From Flavobacterium xueshanense (GTDB taxonomy: Bacteria; Bacteroidota; Bacteroidia; Flavobacteriales; Flavobacteriaceae): DNA of 64,000 bases. The notes below the pieces were generated by a model, which was given only the letters and a program-made list of their open reading frames with translations, made no database searches and was not told the origin of the DNA. The position numbers and the translations under genes are program-made. The first letter of the stretch is position 1, and every line of letters starts with the position of its first letter. Of this stretch, positions 1-9,400 are shown piece after piece. The stretch lies in the NCBI RefSeq assembly GCF_900112975.1, contig NZ_FONQ01000002.1, forward strand, positions 124,001 to 188,000, given 5' to 3'.

Positions 1-1
1 A

Positions 2-298
2 ATCGACGAAAATTACAAATTAATTCCCAAAAACGGAGTTTATATTGTAAAAAGCTTAATTGATGGACAGACCATTTTTGGAATGATGAATATTGGTTTT
101 AATCCTACTATTAACGGAAAAAAACAGTCTATTGAAATTCATTATTTCGATTTTAATTCTGATTTGTATAATCAAAAAATCAAGGTTTCAATACTGCAGA
201 GGATTCGTTCAGAACAAAAATTTGAATCGGTAGATCTCCTAAAAGAACAACTTAAAAAAGACAAAAAAACAGCACTCAGTTTCTTGCAAAAATTTTAA
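2..298 (+). CDS. ribF: Bifunctional riboflavin kinase/FAD synthetase, C-terminal part (5' end outside window)
   Basis: The reading frame is open from base 2 and ends at a TAA at 296-298, so only about the last 98 residues are present. They match the riboflavin kinase domain of RibF: a YIVKSL beta strand, then MMNIGFNPTINGKKQSIE, which corresponds to the family's G-x-x-P-T-x-N-G-x-x-x-x-x-E flavin/ATP-binding segment, then the IEIHYFDFNSDLYNQ strand and a C-terminal helix rich in Lys and Glu. The enzyme phosphorylates riboflavin to FMN and adenylylates FMN to FAD in the cytosol. The adenylyltransferase half lies upstream of the window. Identification is firm although the N-terminus cannot be checked. 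Confidence 0.9.
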   Translation: MDENYKLIPKNGVYIVKSLIDGQTIFGMMNIGFNPTINGKKQSIEIHYFDFNSDLYNQKIKVSILQRIRSEQKFESVDLLKEQLKKDKKTALSFLQKF

Positions 299-348
299 AT
301 CGGAATAAAATCTTTTCTGTTTTTCATAAAAATTTATTATTTTTTCTG

Positions 349-356
349 TAAATTTG
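349..356 (+). promoter_or_regulatory. Candidate -7 box (TAAATTTG) for the 414-869 gene
   Basis: The octamer fits the Bacteroidota -7 consensus TAnnTTTG and lies about 57 bases before the ATG at 414. No TTG at the expected 17-23 base spacing was found, so this is a single-box match. Confidence 0.35.
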
Positions 357-413
357 ATATAATATACCTATTTTCTCATAAAGGTATAATTCTTAAATTT
401 TAAAACTGGATGT

Positions 414-869
414 ATGAAACTACCTAAAGAATTAATAAACGGATTCATTATTTTTATAGGAATAGGCTTTTATTTCTTATTAATGGAGCTTTTAGGTCTG
501 GCAGATATTTATTTACTACGTCTGTTTAATGTTTTATTTGTGTTTTATGGAACGTACAGAACATTAAAATCTAATTTCATCGAAGGAAAAGCCGTATTAG
601 TTACTAATGCTGTTTCGGCACTTTTTACAGCACTAACAGGAATATTCTTGAGCATTATTGGTTTAATTGCATACAGTTATATCAAAGGTGGAGACGCATA
701 CGTTGGGTCATTATCAAAAACTTTTTTATTTGGTGGTGAGCCATCTGTAATGACGTATTCTATTTCCTTATTGTTTGAAGGAATTGTATCCGCAGTAATT
801 GTTACATTCATGCTCATGTTATACTGGGATACGCGTTATTCCTCAGACAAACACGGTGCTGAATCTTAA
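414..869 (+). CDS. Conserved membrane protein of unknown function, four predicted TM helices
   Basis: A 151-residue protein with about four hydrophobic segments: near residues 10-30 (INGFIIFIGIGFYFLLMELL), 33-50, 61-90 (AVSALFTALTGIFLSIIGLIAY) and 118-137 (ISLLFEGIVSAVIVTFMLML). A short polar tail (DTRYSSDKHGAES) follows, so it is probably an inner-membrane protein. I do not recognise a named family and no catalytic motif is visible. The ATG is preceded by an AT-rich leader with a TAnnTTTG box. The gene stands alone between ribF and bioB. Confidence 0.75.
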   Translation: MKLPKELINGFIIFIGIGFYFLLMELLGLADIYLLRLFNVLFVFYGTYRTLKSNFIEGKAVLVTNAVSALFTALTGIFLSIIGLIAYSYIKGGDAYVGSLSKTFLFGGEPSVMTYSISLLFEGIVSAVIVTFMLMLYWDTRYSSDKHGAES

Positions 870-1101
870 GTCAAACTACTGTTTACAGCCCGTAATTCTC
901 TACTAAAACAAGCACCCCAATCAGAACATTAAAATCTATTTTTACGATGTTTATTTCTTAATAATTCCCAAATCCTTATACCCTTTAAGTGTAGTATTAA
1001 AATCCCCGTAACCCGAATTTAAAAATTCCAGAAAAAGCCTTACCCAATTGCATAACTTTAGTCATTAAAAATTTTACATCAGGCTTTTCAATACTATTGC
1101 A

Positions 1102-1132
1102 TTGGTTCTTTAGAACAATTTAACTACTTTTG
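1102..1132 (+). promoter_or_regulatory. Candidate bioB promoter, TTG-N20-TACTTTTG
   Basis: TTG at 1102-1104 and TACTTTTG at 1125-1132 match the Flavobacterium -33/-7 pattern (TTG, 17-23 bases, TAnnTTTG). Transcription would start near 1137-1140. The TTG triplet at 1130, which also opens the bioB frame, would lie inside the -7 box, so translation more likely starts at the ATG at 1154. Confidence 0.55.
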
Positions 1133-1153
1133 AAGCATCAAAAACCAGTATCG

Positions 1154-2239
1154 ATGAGCATTACAAAACACAATTGGACCAAAGACGAAATTATCGCAAT
1201 ATATAACAAACCCATGATGGACTTGCTTTATGAAGCAGCTTCTATTCATAGGGAACATCACGATCCTAACGTGGTTCAGGTTTCAACTTTACTCTCTATA
1301 AAAACAGGTGGGTGTCCAGAAGATTGCGGCTATTGCCCGCAAGCTGCACGATATCATACTGAAATTGAAGGCAATGATTTAATGTCTGTTAGTCAAGTAA
1401 AAGCGCAAGCTTTACGTGCAAAATCCAGCGGATCGTCTCGTGTATGTATGGGAGCGGCTTGGAGAAATGTAAAAGATGGTCCTGAATTTGACCAAGTTCT
1501 TGAAATGGTGCGTACCATAAACAAACTGGACATGGAAGTGTGCTGTACCCTTGGAATGATTACTGAAAATCAAGCACATCGATTGGCGGAAGCTGGTTTA
1601 TATGCCTACAATCACAATTTAGATACCTCTGAAGAATATTATAAAGAAGTAATCTCGACCCGTGGATTTGAAGACCGTTTGCAAACCATAGAAAATGTTC
1701 GTAAAACAAATGTTACCGTTTGTAGCGGCGGAATAATCGGGATGGGAGAAAGTATTGAAGACCGAGCCGGAATGCTTGTAGCTCTTTCTACTTTAAATCC
1801 GCAACCGGAATCAGTGCCTATAAATGCGTTGGTTGCCGTAGAAGGAACTCCGATGGAAGAAGAAAAACCAGTTGAAATATGGGAGATGATCCGAATGGTA
1901 GCAACAACCAGAATCATCATGCCCGAAACCCAAGTTCGTCTTTCCGCAGGAAGAATGAACATGAGCCGCGAAGGTCAAGCCATGTGCTTTTTTGCTGGTG
2001 CCAATTCCATTTTTGCGGGAGATAAGTTATTGACGACTCCAAATCCAGATGTAAATGAAGACATGAAAATGTTTGAAATGTTAGGGCTGAATCCACAAAA
2101 ACCATTCACAAAAGTTTCTCAACCGCAAACTGTTGAGGCGCAAGATTCTCAATTTGCGCCATTAGGTGAAAAACCAAAATGGTCAAGACCAGGACATACT
2201 ATCGAGCGAAATCTTGAAGCATCAGGTAAAGAAAAATAA
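1154..2239 (+). CDS. bioB: Biotin synthase
   Basis: This radical-SAM enzyme inserts sulfur into dethiobiotin to make biotin, the last step of the pathway. The cluster motif CPEDCGYC gives the CxxxCxxC that binds the 4Fe-4S/SAM cluster. Other BioB hallmarks are present: RVCMGAAWRN, the YNHNLDTSEEYY segment, GGIIGMGE, and VRLSAGRMNMS with the Arg that ligates the 2Fe-2S cluster. The 361-residue length is a little longer than E. coli BioB because of a C-terminal extension. The frame is also open from a TTG at 1130, but that codon sits inside a good -7 box, and the protein from the ATG (MSITKHNWT) has a natural start. It is followed by a strong terminator and is separate from bioFDA. Confidence 0.96.
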   Translation: MSITKHNWTKDEIIAIYNKPMMDLLYEAASIHREHHDPNVVQVSTLLSIKTGGCPEDCGYCPQAARYHTEIEGNDLMSVSQVKAQALRAKSSGSSRVCMGAAWRNVKDGPEFDQVLEMVRTINKLDMEVCCTLGMITENQAHRLAEAGLYAYNHNLDTSEEYYKEVISTRGFEDRLQTIENVRKTNVTVCSGGIIGMGESIEDRAGMLVALSTLNPQPESVPINALVAVEGTPMEEEKPVEIWEMIRMVATTRIIMPETQVRLSAGRMNMSREGQAMCFFAGANSIFAGDKLLTTPNPDVNEDMKMFEMLGLNPQKPFTKVSQPQTVEAQDSQFAPLGEKPKWSRPGHTIERNLEASGKEK

Positions 2240-2261
2240 ACTTTATTTTAAATGAATATTT

Positions 2262-2296
2262 AAACCATCTTGTCTCGCAAGATGGTTTTTTTTTAG
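2262..2296 (+). terminator. Rho-independent terminator after bioB
   Basis: Perfect 11-bp stem (2262-2272 with 2278-2288), five-base loop, then a T run on the plus strand. It lies between the converging bioB and the first surface-protein gene. Confidence 0.85.
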
Positions 2297-2302
2297 TTTA
2301 TT

Positions 2303-5300
2303 TCAATGTAGCACTTTCTTGGTAACTGAATAACCACCCTGCAAAACTATTTTCACCAATACAATTTGATGCCCAGCAAGCAAATTCAACACCGAAAAAT
2401 CACCAGCATTTATTTCCCTTTTTTGATATATTTTTCTTCCTGCCAAATTGTATATTGTAACCTCATCTATCAATTCTTTGGTTGAGTTTATTAGCAACTG
2501 TTTGTTTTTACTCGATACTAAAACGGATTTATTATCTTTTGCGAATTCATCTAAAGTCAAGGTTTTGTCTGTGTAACGCAATACAAAGCGATTATCAAAT
2601 GTTCCCGCCGCTGTAGTAAAAGCAAAGCTTTCGTTTGTTATATCAACAGTGCTATTGTTTAATTTATCCTCAATAAAAACATTTTTATTGGCTAACAATC
2701 CATCTGTCTGATCAATTTTAATTCTAAAAGTTCCTTCAAGTGTACTTCTGAAACCCAATCTAATTTCATCTGTTTCTTCAAATGGCAACGCTCTTCCTTG
2801 AATGACTAAATTCTTATCCTGATTGATGCTATAAAAGTCTAAATATTGGTTTCCATCAAAACTCTCGCCGTCAAATGAACTGTCAAAATCATTAGTGGCT
2901 CCCGTTGCATATCCTACCAATATTTGTTTGAAAGCACCTTTCGCATTACTCAAATTCAACCAAATACGATGTTTTTCAATCTCATTCGATTTCAACTTTT
3001 TAGGTGAACTTGATTTAAAAAAGCTTCCATTCTGCCCAACTACGCGCATACTGTTGTTAAAAACGGCTGGTCCTCCACCATTAATACTGGTCACAAAAAA
3101 GGATTGCCCAGAGGCTATTTTACCATCAGGAATTGTATTATTAACTCCCGAATTTGTGGCAGCGCTCGTACCTACTCCTCCCAATAAGTTATAAACCGCA
3201 TAATCATCTGAAGTATAAACATTTTTAGTGATTGCAGTATTGTGTGTCCAAAGATAGATAGTCCCGTCCATAATTTCTTTGTTCCTATTAATAAACAAAT
3301 CTGCGTTTATCGCTGAAGGATACGGATTCCCAATTAGATTTGATGTGTCCGATATACTAATGGGAATTGATACTTCGCCATTATTTGGCACTCCAATAAA
3401 AACAGCTTCGTGGCGTGCGCCAACAGTTTCAGAAAAAGTTTGTGGCCCGCGAATAATGTAGCCTTTGCCAACAGTCATTACATTTGTTGCAATCTCATTA
3501 GCCCAAGAATCTTTAAAGGCATCAAAAGAATAAAACTTATCTGAAGGCGTATCAGGAGAAACATCAATCAATTTTTGACTTGAAACTGGCGATGACCAAT
3601 AGGTATAATCTGTTATCAGAATAGGCGTTGTTTTTCTTTTCAATCGAATAATTCCGGAGTTACTTACTTTATCTTCGGATTGATACAATGCTGCATTATT
3701 TTCTAAAATCAATGTGCCTGAACCAGAATAATCGAAAACCAAACCTAAAGTATTTCCGTCTGGAATTGTAACTGTTTTTCCAGAACTGATTGTACATGAA
3801 CAGGAATTTACAGTTACTGATGCGGTATAATTTTCGTTAAAAAAAAGTGTTTTTTCAGCTGACGGAATTCCATTACTCCAAGAAATCCCATTCCAATTAG
3901 AGCTATTTGTACAAAGCTTAATCCGAGCCACACGATGTTTTGTTACACCCGAAACAGAATTGAAATTACCACCGATAAGCACTTTATTATCTGGAGTAAA
4001 ACAAATACTGTACAGCGTATTATTTAAATTCACTGAAAATGTAGTGTCATAAACTCCGCTTGCAAGCAGGCGAACCATGCGCTTTACAGCTGTTCCGTTG
4101 TAAGTTCCAGAAAACGTTCCACCAATTAATAATCGATCATCGGGTTGGATTAATACAGCTCTAATTTCACCATTGCTAAAGCCCAAACCCGTTGCAAAAG
4201 AGGTATCTGAACTCCCATCGCTGTTCAATCTCAAAAGTCTTTTTGCGGAAATGCCTTTATAACTTGTAAATGTCCCGCCAACAATCAGTTTATTGTCTGA
4301 CTGTAATGCGACTGAATACACATTTTTGTCAAAACCGACTCCAATGAAAAAACCCGTATCTATACTTCCATCTGTATTCAAACGAACCATCCGATTATAC
4401 GAAATCCCATTAAAAAAAGAAAACTGGCCACCCAAAACGATCTTTCCGTCTGGTTGTAACAAAATACTGTCTACGATAGCATCGGCTCCAGAACCAATTG
4501 TAAAACTAGAATCCAAAGTTCCATCAGGTAATAACCTTACTATTCTGTTCATCAAAACTCCATTGTAACTTGTGAAATTCCCGGCGACAATTATTTTTCC
4601 ATCTGGCTGTAATACCAAGGCATATACTTGATTATTGAAGCCCGCTGTAATAGAGAAAGTCGCATCAATTTCTCCATTTACCAGAATTCTCGCAATTCTG
4701 TTTTTAACGATCCCATTGTAATTTGTAAAAACACCTGCAAAAACAACTTTCCCATCCGTTTGTACAACTGCGGTTTTAATAGTGTTATTTGCTCCGGTAC
4801 CAGAATTATTAAAAGAAGAATCAATCGTACCGTCTTCAGATAACCGCGTAATTCTATTGCATATCGTTCCGTTGAATGTGGTGAAATTTCCGAAAGCCAT
4901 CGTTTTGTTATCCGCTAAAGCGATTACTTTAAAAACAGAACTATCAAAACCGACCCCAGCAGTAAGATATCCAAAATCTAAAGTGCCAGAACCATCTATT
5001 TTAGCCAGCCGTCCATGAATCTGGGAATCGAAAACAGTAAATGACCCGCCAACATACCAAGAGTTCGCTAAATCCTCTGTAAGCGTATTCACTGTACCAT
5101 TATGCGGTCCAGAACCGATATCAAATCCTGGATTTATCACTCCAGAACTATCCAAAAAAATTACTCTATTAACATCAGTTCCATTATAATTTCCCGTAAA
5201 CGAACCCCCAACCATAATAGAGCCGGCAGCATTTACTTTTATAAATTCAACCACGCCATTACTAAATCCTGATCCGAAAATAAAGGAGCTGTCAATACTC

Positions 5301-6202
5301 CCATCAGGATTCAACCGAATTATTCTACTGGCGCCAACACCATTGAATTCTAAAAAAGCTCCACCCACTAAAATTTTACCATCAGACTGCGTTGTAAGAG
5401 CAGATATATCACCATTAAAACCTGTTCCTTGCACAAAAGTAGTATCAACAGTACCATCGGTATTCAATCGAATTATTTTGCCGCACGGAATGTTATTAAA
5501 TGAAAGAAATGATCCTCCCAGAATGATCTTCCCGTCATGTTGAATATGAACTTCCTCAACAAGTGAACTTGCACCCAACCCAACTGCGAATGATGTGTCT
5601 AAACTTCCATTGGGTAAAACACGTGCTATCCTGGGTGATGCAATGCCATTGTAATTCGTGAAACTACCTCCAATAATAATGCTACCATCTGATTGTAAAT
5701 CAAATGCATAAATAGTGTTAGTTGTAGTTCCCAGTGAAGAATTGAACGTAAAATCTCTCGAACCATCCACATTCAGACGGATTAGTTTTCCAACATTTGC
5801 ACCATTGAAATTTGTAAAAGAACCGCCTAAAATAATCTTCCCATCCGGTTGTATTAGGGAACAATATACTTTGCCATTGATTCCGGAACCTAAATTGAAC
5901 GAAAGATCTTTGAAGCCGTCTGATAACAGTCGGCATAAGAATGGAGTTGCCGTACCATTAAAATTTAAAAACTCACCTCCAACAATCAATTTTCCATCCG
6001 TTTGCAAAGCGACTGTTCTGACTGTTCCATCAAAACCGTCGCCCAGCAAACCGTCATCATAGGTATTGAATGTTACATCTGACTTACCCTGTTGTGAAAA
6101 AGCTACGTTGCTAAAAAGAAAGATGAAAAAAATAGTGAAGTATCTTGCTACTATATTTAAAATTAAACTGCTTCCGTTTGCCTGAACACTGCGGAAATTC
6201 AT
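2303..6202 (-). CDS. T9SS surface protein with 14 Delta-60 repeats
   Basis: A 1299-residue secreted protein. Residues 1-36 form a signal peptide (hydrophobic YFTIFFIFLF, likely cut after AFS). Residues about 45-760 contain 14 Delta-60 units of about 53 residues with the core Q-x-D-G-K-I-x-x-G-G-x-F-x-x-x-N-G followed by R-I-x-R-L-x-x-D-G-x-x-D-x-x-F, which probably fold as beta propellers. From about residue 762 the protein enters a module shared with the next two genes: a Cys-containing beta region, YWSSPV near 867, GNPYPSAI, WTHNT, GKIASGQSF and NSMRV. The last 100 or so residues (TDKTL, IYNLAGRKIY, VTKKVLH) form a T9SS C-terminal sorting domain. Expected location is the outer cell surface or medium. 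The ligand is unknown. Confidence 0.88.
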   Translation of the reverse strand: MNFRSVQANGSSLILNIVARYFTIFFIFLFSNVAFSQQGKSDVTFNTYDDGLLGDGFDGTVRTVALQTDGKLIVGGEFLNFNGTATPFLCRLLSDGFKDLSFNLGSGINGKVYCSLIQPDGKIILGGSFTNFNGANVGKLIRLNVDGSRDFTFNSSLGTTTNTIYAFDLQSDGSIIIGGSFTNYNGIASPRIARVLPNGSLDTSFAVGLGASSLVEEVHIQHDGKIILGGSFLSFNNIPCGKIIRLNTDGTVDTTFVQGTGFNGDISALTTQSDGKILVGGAFLEFNGVGASRIIRLNPDGSIDSSFIFGSGFSNGVVEFIKVNAAGSIMVGGSFTGNYNGTDVNRVIFLDSSGVINPGFDIGSGPHNGTVNTLTEDLANSWYVGGSFTVFDSQIHGRLAKIDGSGTLDFGYLTAGVGFDSSVFKVIALADNKTMAFGNFTTFNGTICNRITRLSEDGTIDSSFNNSGTGANNTIKTAVVQTDGKVVFAGVFTNYNGIVKNRIARILVNGEIDATFSITAGFNNQVYALVLQPDGKIIVAGNFTSYNGVLMNRIVRLLPDGTLDSSFTIGSGADAIVDSILLQPDGKIVLGGQFSFFNGISYNRMVRLNTDGSIDTGFFIGVGFDKNVYSVALQSDNKLIVGGTFTSYKGISAKRLLRLNSDGSSDTSFATGLGFSNGEIRAVLIQPDDRLLIGGTFSGTYNGTAVKRMVRLLASGVYDTTFSVNLNNTLYSICFTPDNKVLIGGNFNSVSGVTKHRVARIKLCTNSSNWNGISWSNGIPSAEKTLFFNENYTASVTVNSCSCTISSGKTVTIPDGNTLGLVFDYSGSGTLILENNAALYQSEDKVSNSGIIRLKRKTTPILITDYTYWSSPVSSQKLIDVSPDTPSDKFYSFDAFKDSWANEIATNVMTVGKGYIIRGPQTFSETVGARHEAVFIGVPNNGEVSIPISISDTSNLIGNPYPSAINADLFINRNKEIMDGTIYLWTHNTAITKNVYTSDDYAVYNLLGGVGTSAATNSGVNNTIPDGKIASGQSFFVTSINGGGPAVFNNSMRVVGQNGSFFKSSSPKKLKSNEIEKHRIWLNLSNAKGAFKQILVGYATGATNDFDSSFDGESFDGNQYLDFYSINQDKNLVIQGRALPFEETDEIRLGFRSTLEGTFRIKIDQTDGLLANKNVFIEDKLNNSTVDITNESFAFTTAAGTFDNRFVLRYTDKTLTLDEFAKDNKSVLVSSKNKQLLINSTKELIDEVTIYNLAGRKIYQKREINAGDFSVLNLLAGHQIVLVKIVLQGGYSVTKKVLH

Positions 6203-6400
6203 AACTGTAATAAATAATTTTTTTCCATATTGAATGATTTAAATGTGATCTATTTTTTTGTTAAAACTCATTTCATAAGAAACAGTCGAGATAACTTTTA
6301 TAAATGTAGACACAAACTTTCTTTATCGCAATACCCACATTTAGTGATATTTACATCTGAAAATTTAAACATCAATAGGAGTACTTTTTTATTTAAAGTC

Positions 6401-6435
6401 AAAAAAAAATCCCATTCTGAACAAGCAGAATGGGA
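6401..6435 (-). terminator. Terminator of the 6470-11392 gene
   Basis: Perfect 10-bp stem (6410-6419 with 6426-6435), loop of six. On the minus strand it is followed by a T run (A run at 6401-6409 on plus), directly downstream of the stop codon. Confidence 0.85.
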
Positions 6436-6469
6436 CTTCCAATATGACTGGAAAATGAAATATCAATTT

Positions 6470-9400
6470 TTAATAAACAACTTTTTTAGAAATTACCTTT
6501 CCATTAGCTAACGTCAATTTCACCACGACCACTTGATTGCTAAGTTTAATAGTAGACGTTTGGAACTCATTAGAATTCACTGCAACTTTGTCAAATACTT
6601 TTCTTCCCAGTAAATCAAAAATAGTAATTCTATTTATAGTTTCAATTTCTGATTTTATCTTTAATTCATTTTTATCTTTAGCAATAAGAATACTGCTGTC
6701 GTTTAATTCAAAATCAGCTGACGCCAGAGTTTTATCCGTAAAACGCAGTTCAAAACGCTCATTAAAAGTACCTTTTTCAGAACTGAAACTGTATGGGTCT
6801 TCTTTTAAATTGTGAAATACATTTAATACTTTATCTTTTAAATAAATGTTTTGATTGTCTGAAAATAATCCATCCACTTTATCGATGCTGATTATTGCAT
6901 TTCCGGCAACATTTATACTGTAACCAATAGGAATTACGTCGGTATCTACAAACGGCAAAGCTTTACTTTGAATCGCCATCTTTGCTGTTCCAATAAAACT
7001 ATATAGCGAAAAAGTTTGGTTCTCATCATACACATAACTATCATATCCAGGGTCAAAATCATTGGTCGAATTCGAACCATAACCCACTAATGTTCCGGTC
7101 AAATCACCTGTCCCTTTTTGTAATTTCAGCCAAATTCTATGCCTGTCTTCTTGTGTGTTTTTGGTTTTCTTCTGTCTGTAGAAGTTAGTATTGTTTGAAA
7201 TAACTCGCATGCTGTTGTCAAAGGTAACGTTGCCTACAAAATCATTCTCAACAAAAAATCCTTGACCAGATGCAATATACTGATTTGGATTAGTTAAATT
7301 TCCTGTTCCCGAACTTACACCAACAGCTCCAAATAAATTATAAGTGGCATAGTCCGAAGCTAAATAATCATTGCCTGACAAAGTGTGATTGTGTGTCCAA
7401 AAATATAAAGTTCCTGTAATGGTTTGGTTGATTGTCCCCGTTCCCAAAAGGTTGGCATTGATAAAAGCATCCGCATCTATAGCAGAAGGATATGGATTTC
7501 CTATCAATCGCTCCCCTACACCATCTGATGTTCTGACCGTCAACGGAATTTCAATTGTACCATTGTTAGGTACTCCAATAAACTTTAAAGAATCATCAAC
7601 AGCAGGCATGCCAGGCGGAATCAATGTTCCTTCTGCTCGGATGGCATATCCTATTCCGGGAGCAAAAACGGTTATGAATGCATTTACATTAGCCCAATCA
7701 TTATTGTAAATAAAATACTTGTCGCTCTGAGTGTTTGGCGAAAAATCAAGTAATGTTTGTGTTCCATTTGTTGGTGAAGACCAATAGGTGAAATCATCTA
7801 AAACAATTGGAGTTGTATTTCTTCTTACTATAATGTTCCCAACATTATTTCCTGTAAAATTAGTTTGGACTAAACTTGAATTATTTTGTAAAGTCAGTGT
7901 TCCAGGAGAAAACACTGTTACTGCACTATTAAGGTTTAAAGAAACAGAATCATTAACAGATACATCTCCCTTAGTAACATTAAATGTGTTAGCAACATCA
8001 ATATTATTAGCGATAGTATAACTCCCTCCAATACCGGAAAAAAGAATATTGTAATAATTTCCTCCAGCTACCGTTTGTCCTACACCGTAATAATCAACAG
8101 TACCTGAAGGGAATGATAACCCATTAGAAGCACCTGAAAAACGGATTGTACCGTCCATGGAATCTAAAATATTATACGATAAATTACCGTTTTTCATATC
8201 CAGTATGGCACCAACTATTGAAATATTTAATGTGTTGGATGTTAAGTTAAAACCATTCATATCAAATGAAGGTGTGCCACCAACCGCAATATTCAATTTA
8301 TCACCCGTACTAATATTGCCAGATGCGGTTTGATTTCCTGAAATGTTTTTCAATTCAAGAGAAGGTGTTCCGTTATAAGTCCCACCAACGATAGTTTGAC
8401 CACCCGCTGAATTATTATAAATCACTTTGCAGGTCCAAGTTTTACCTGTAGGAATTGGAGTAGCTGCACTATTAGATGTTATAATTTGTCCATTACCCGC
8501 ATTTGAAAAAGTATCTCCTCCAATTAATACAAAAGTAGCCATATCAAGCACTGATGACGGATTGGTAATATTCAATATATTGTTTACTGTAATTCCTTTT
8601 GCTGCTGTAACGGATGAAAGTATATTCAAGTTCGTGAAATTATAAAAAGTAGAAGCTGTTGTGCCTTCGACTATTTGAGGCAAAGATCCATTAAAATTTA
8701 CCGTACTAATATCAGGTATAAAAGTTCCATTATTAGTCCAGTTCCCACTTACATTTAAGGTACTTAATCCTGAAATAATTAAAACCGCACCATTAGAAAT
8801 AGTTATATTTCGCACACTCGTATTTGTACCCAAAGTGGGTTGATTTGTTGCTGCAACTGGTATTACAACATCAGTAGTGGCAGATGGTAATATTCCACCA
8901 CACCAATTTTCTGCTGTATTCCAATTAGAACTCAAACTACCTAACCATGTTCCTTCTGCACATGAAAGCTTTACATTCAAAATACCTGTTGTGGTAGAAC
9001 CAAACCGAATCACATCCCTGTTTGTTGCTGCTGAACCAGTACCTCCCCATGAGCCGATACTTTGTGTTGTAATTCCAAATGTTAAGGTTTGCGAAGAAGA
9101 GAAACCAGTTAAAAATAATGCGACCGCTGATCCGGTAATTTTTAAATCCCCTGCTATAATTGTTGCAGCAGGAAAGGTTTTATTCCCTGCACCACTAAGA
9201 ATCAAGTTCCCGTAGACCTGTGTTGCAACCGTCTGAACATCTCCACTGTACTCCACTTTACTTATCGCATTCAGAGCTGTATTTGTAAATGAAGGAAAGG
9301 CACTTGTAGCAGTAAGTTTTAATAACCCGTCAGTAAGAACCGATAATGTTGATCCTCCCGAAATTACAAAACCTCCGTTATCTAAAGTTGCTCCACTAGC

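Noticed and set aside
3900..6060. Regularly spaced similar DNA segments about 160 bases apart, considered as a CRISPR array
   Set aside because: They encode the Delta-60 protein units; spacing, divergence and coding frame exclude CRISPR.
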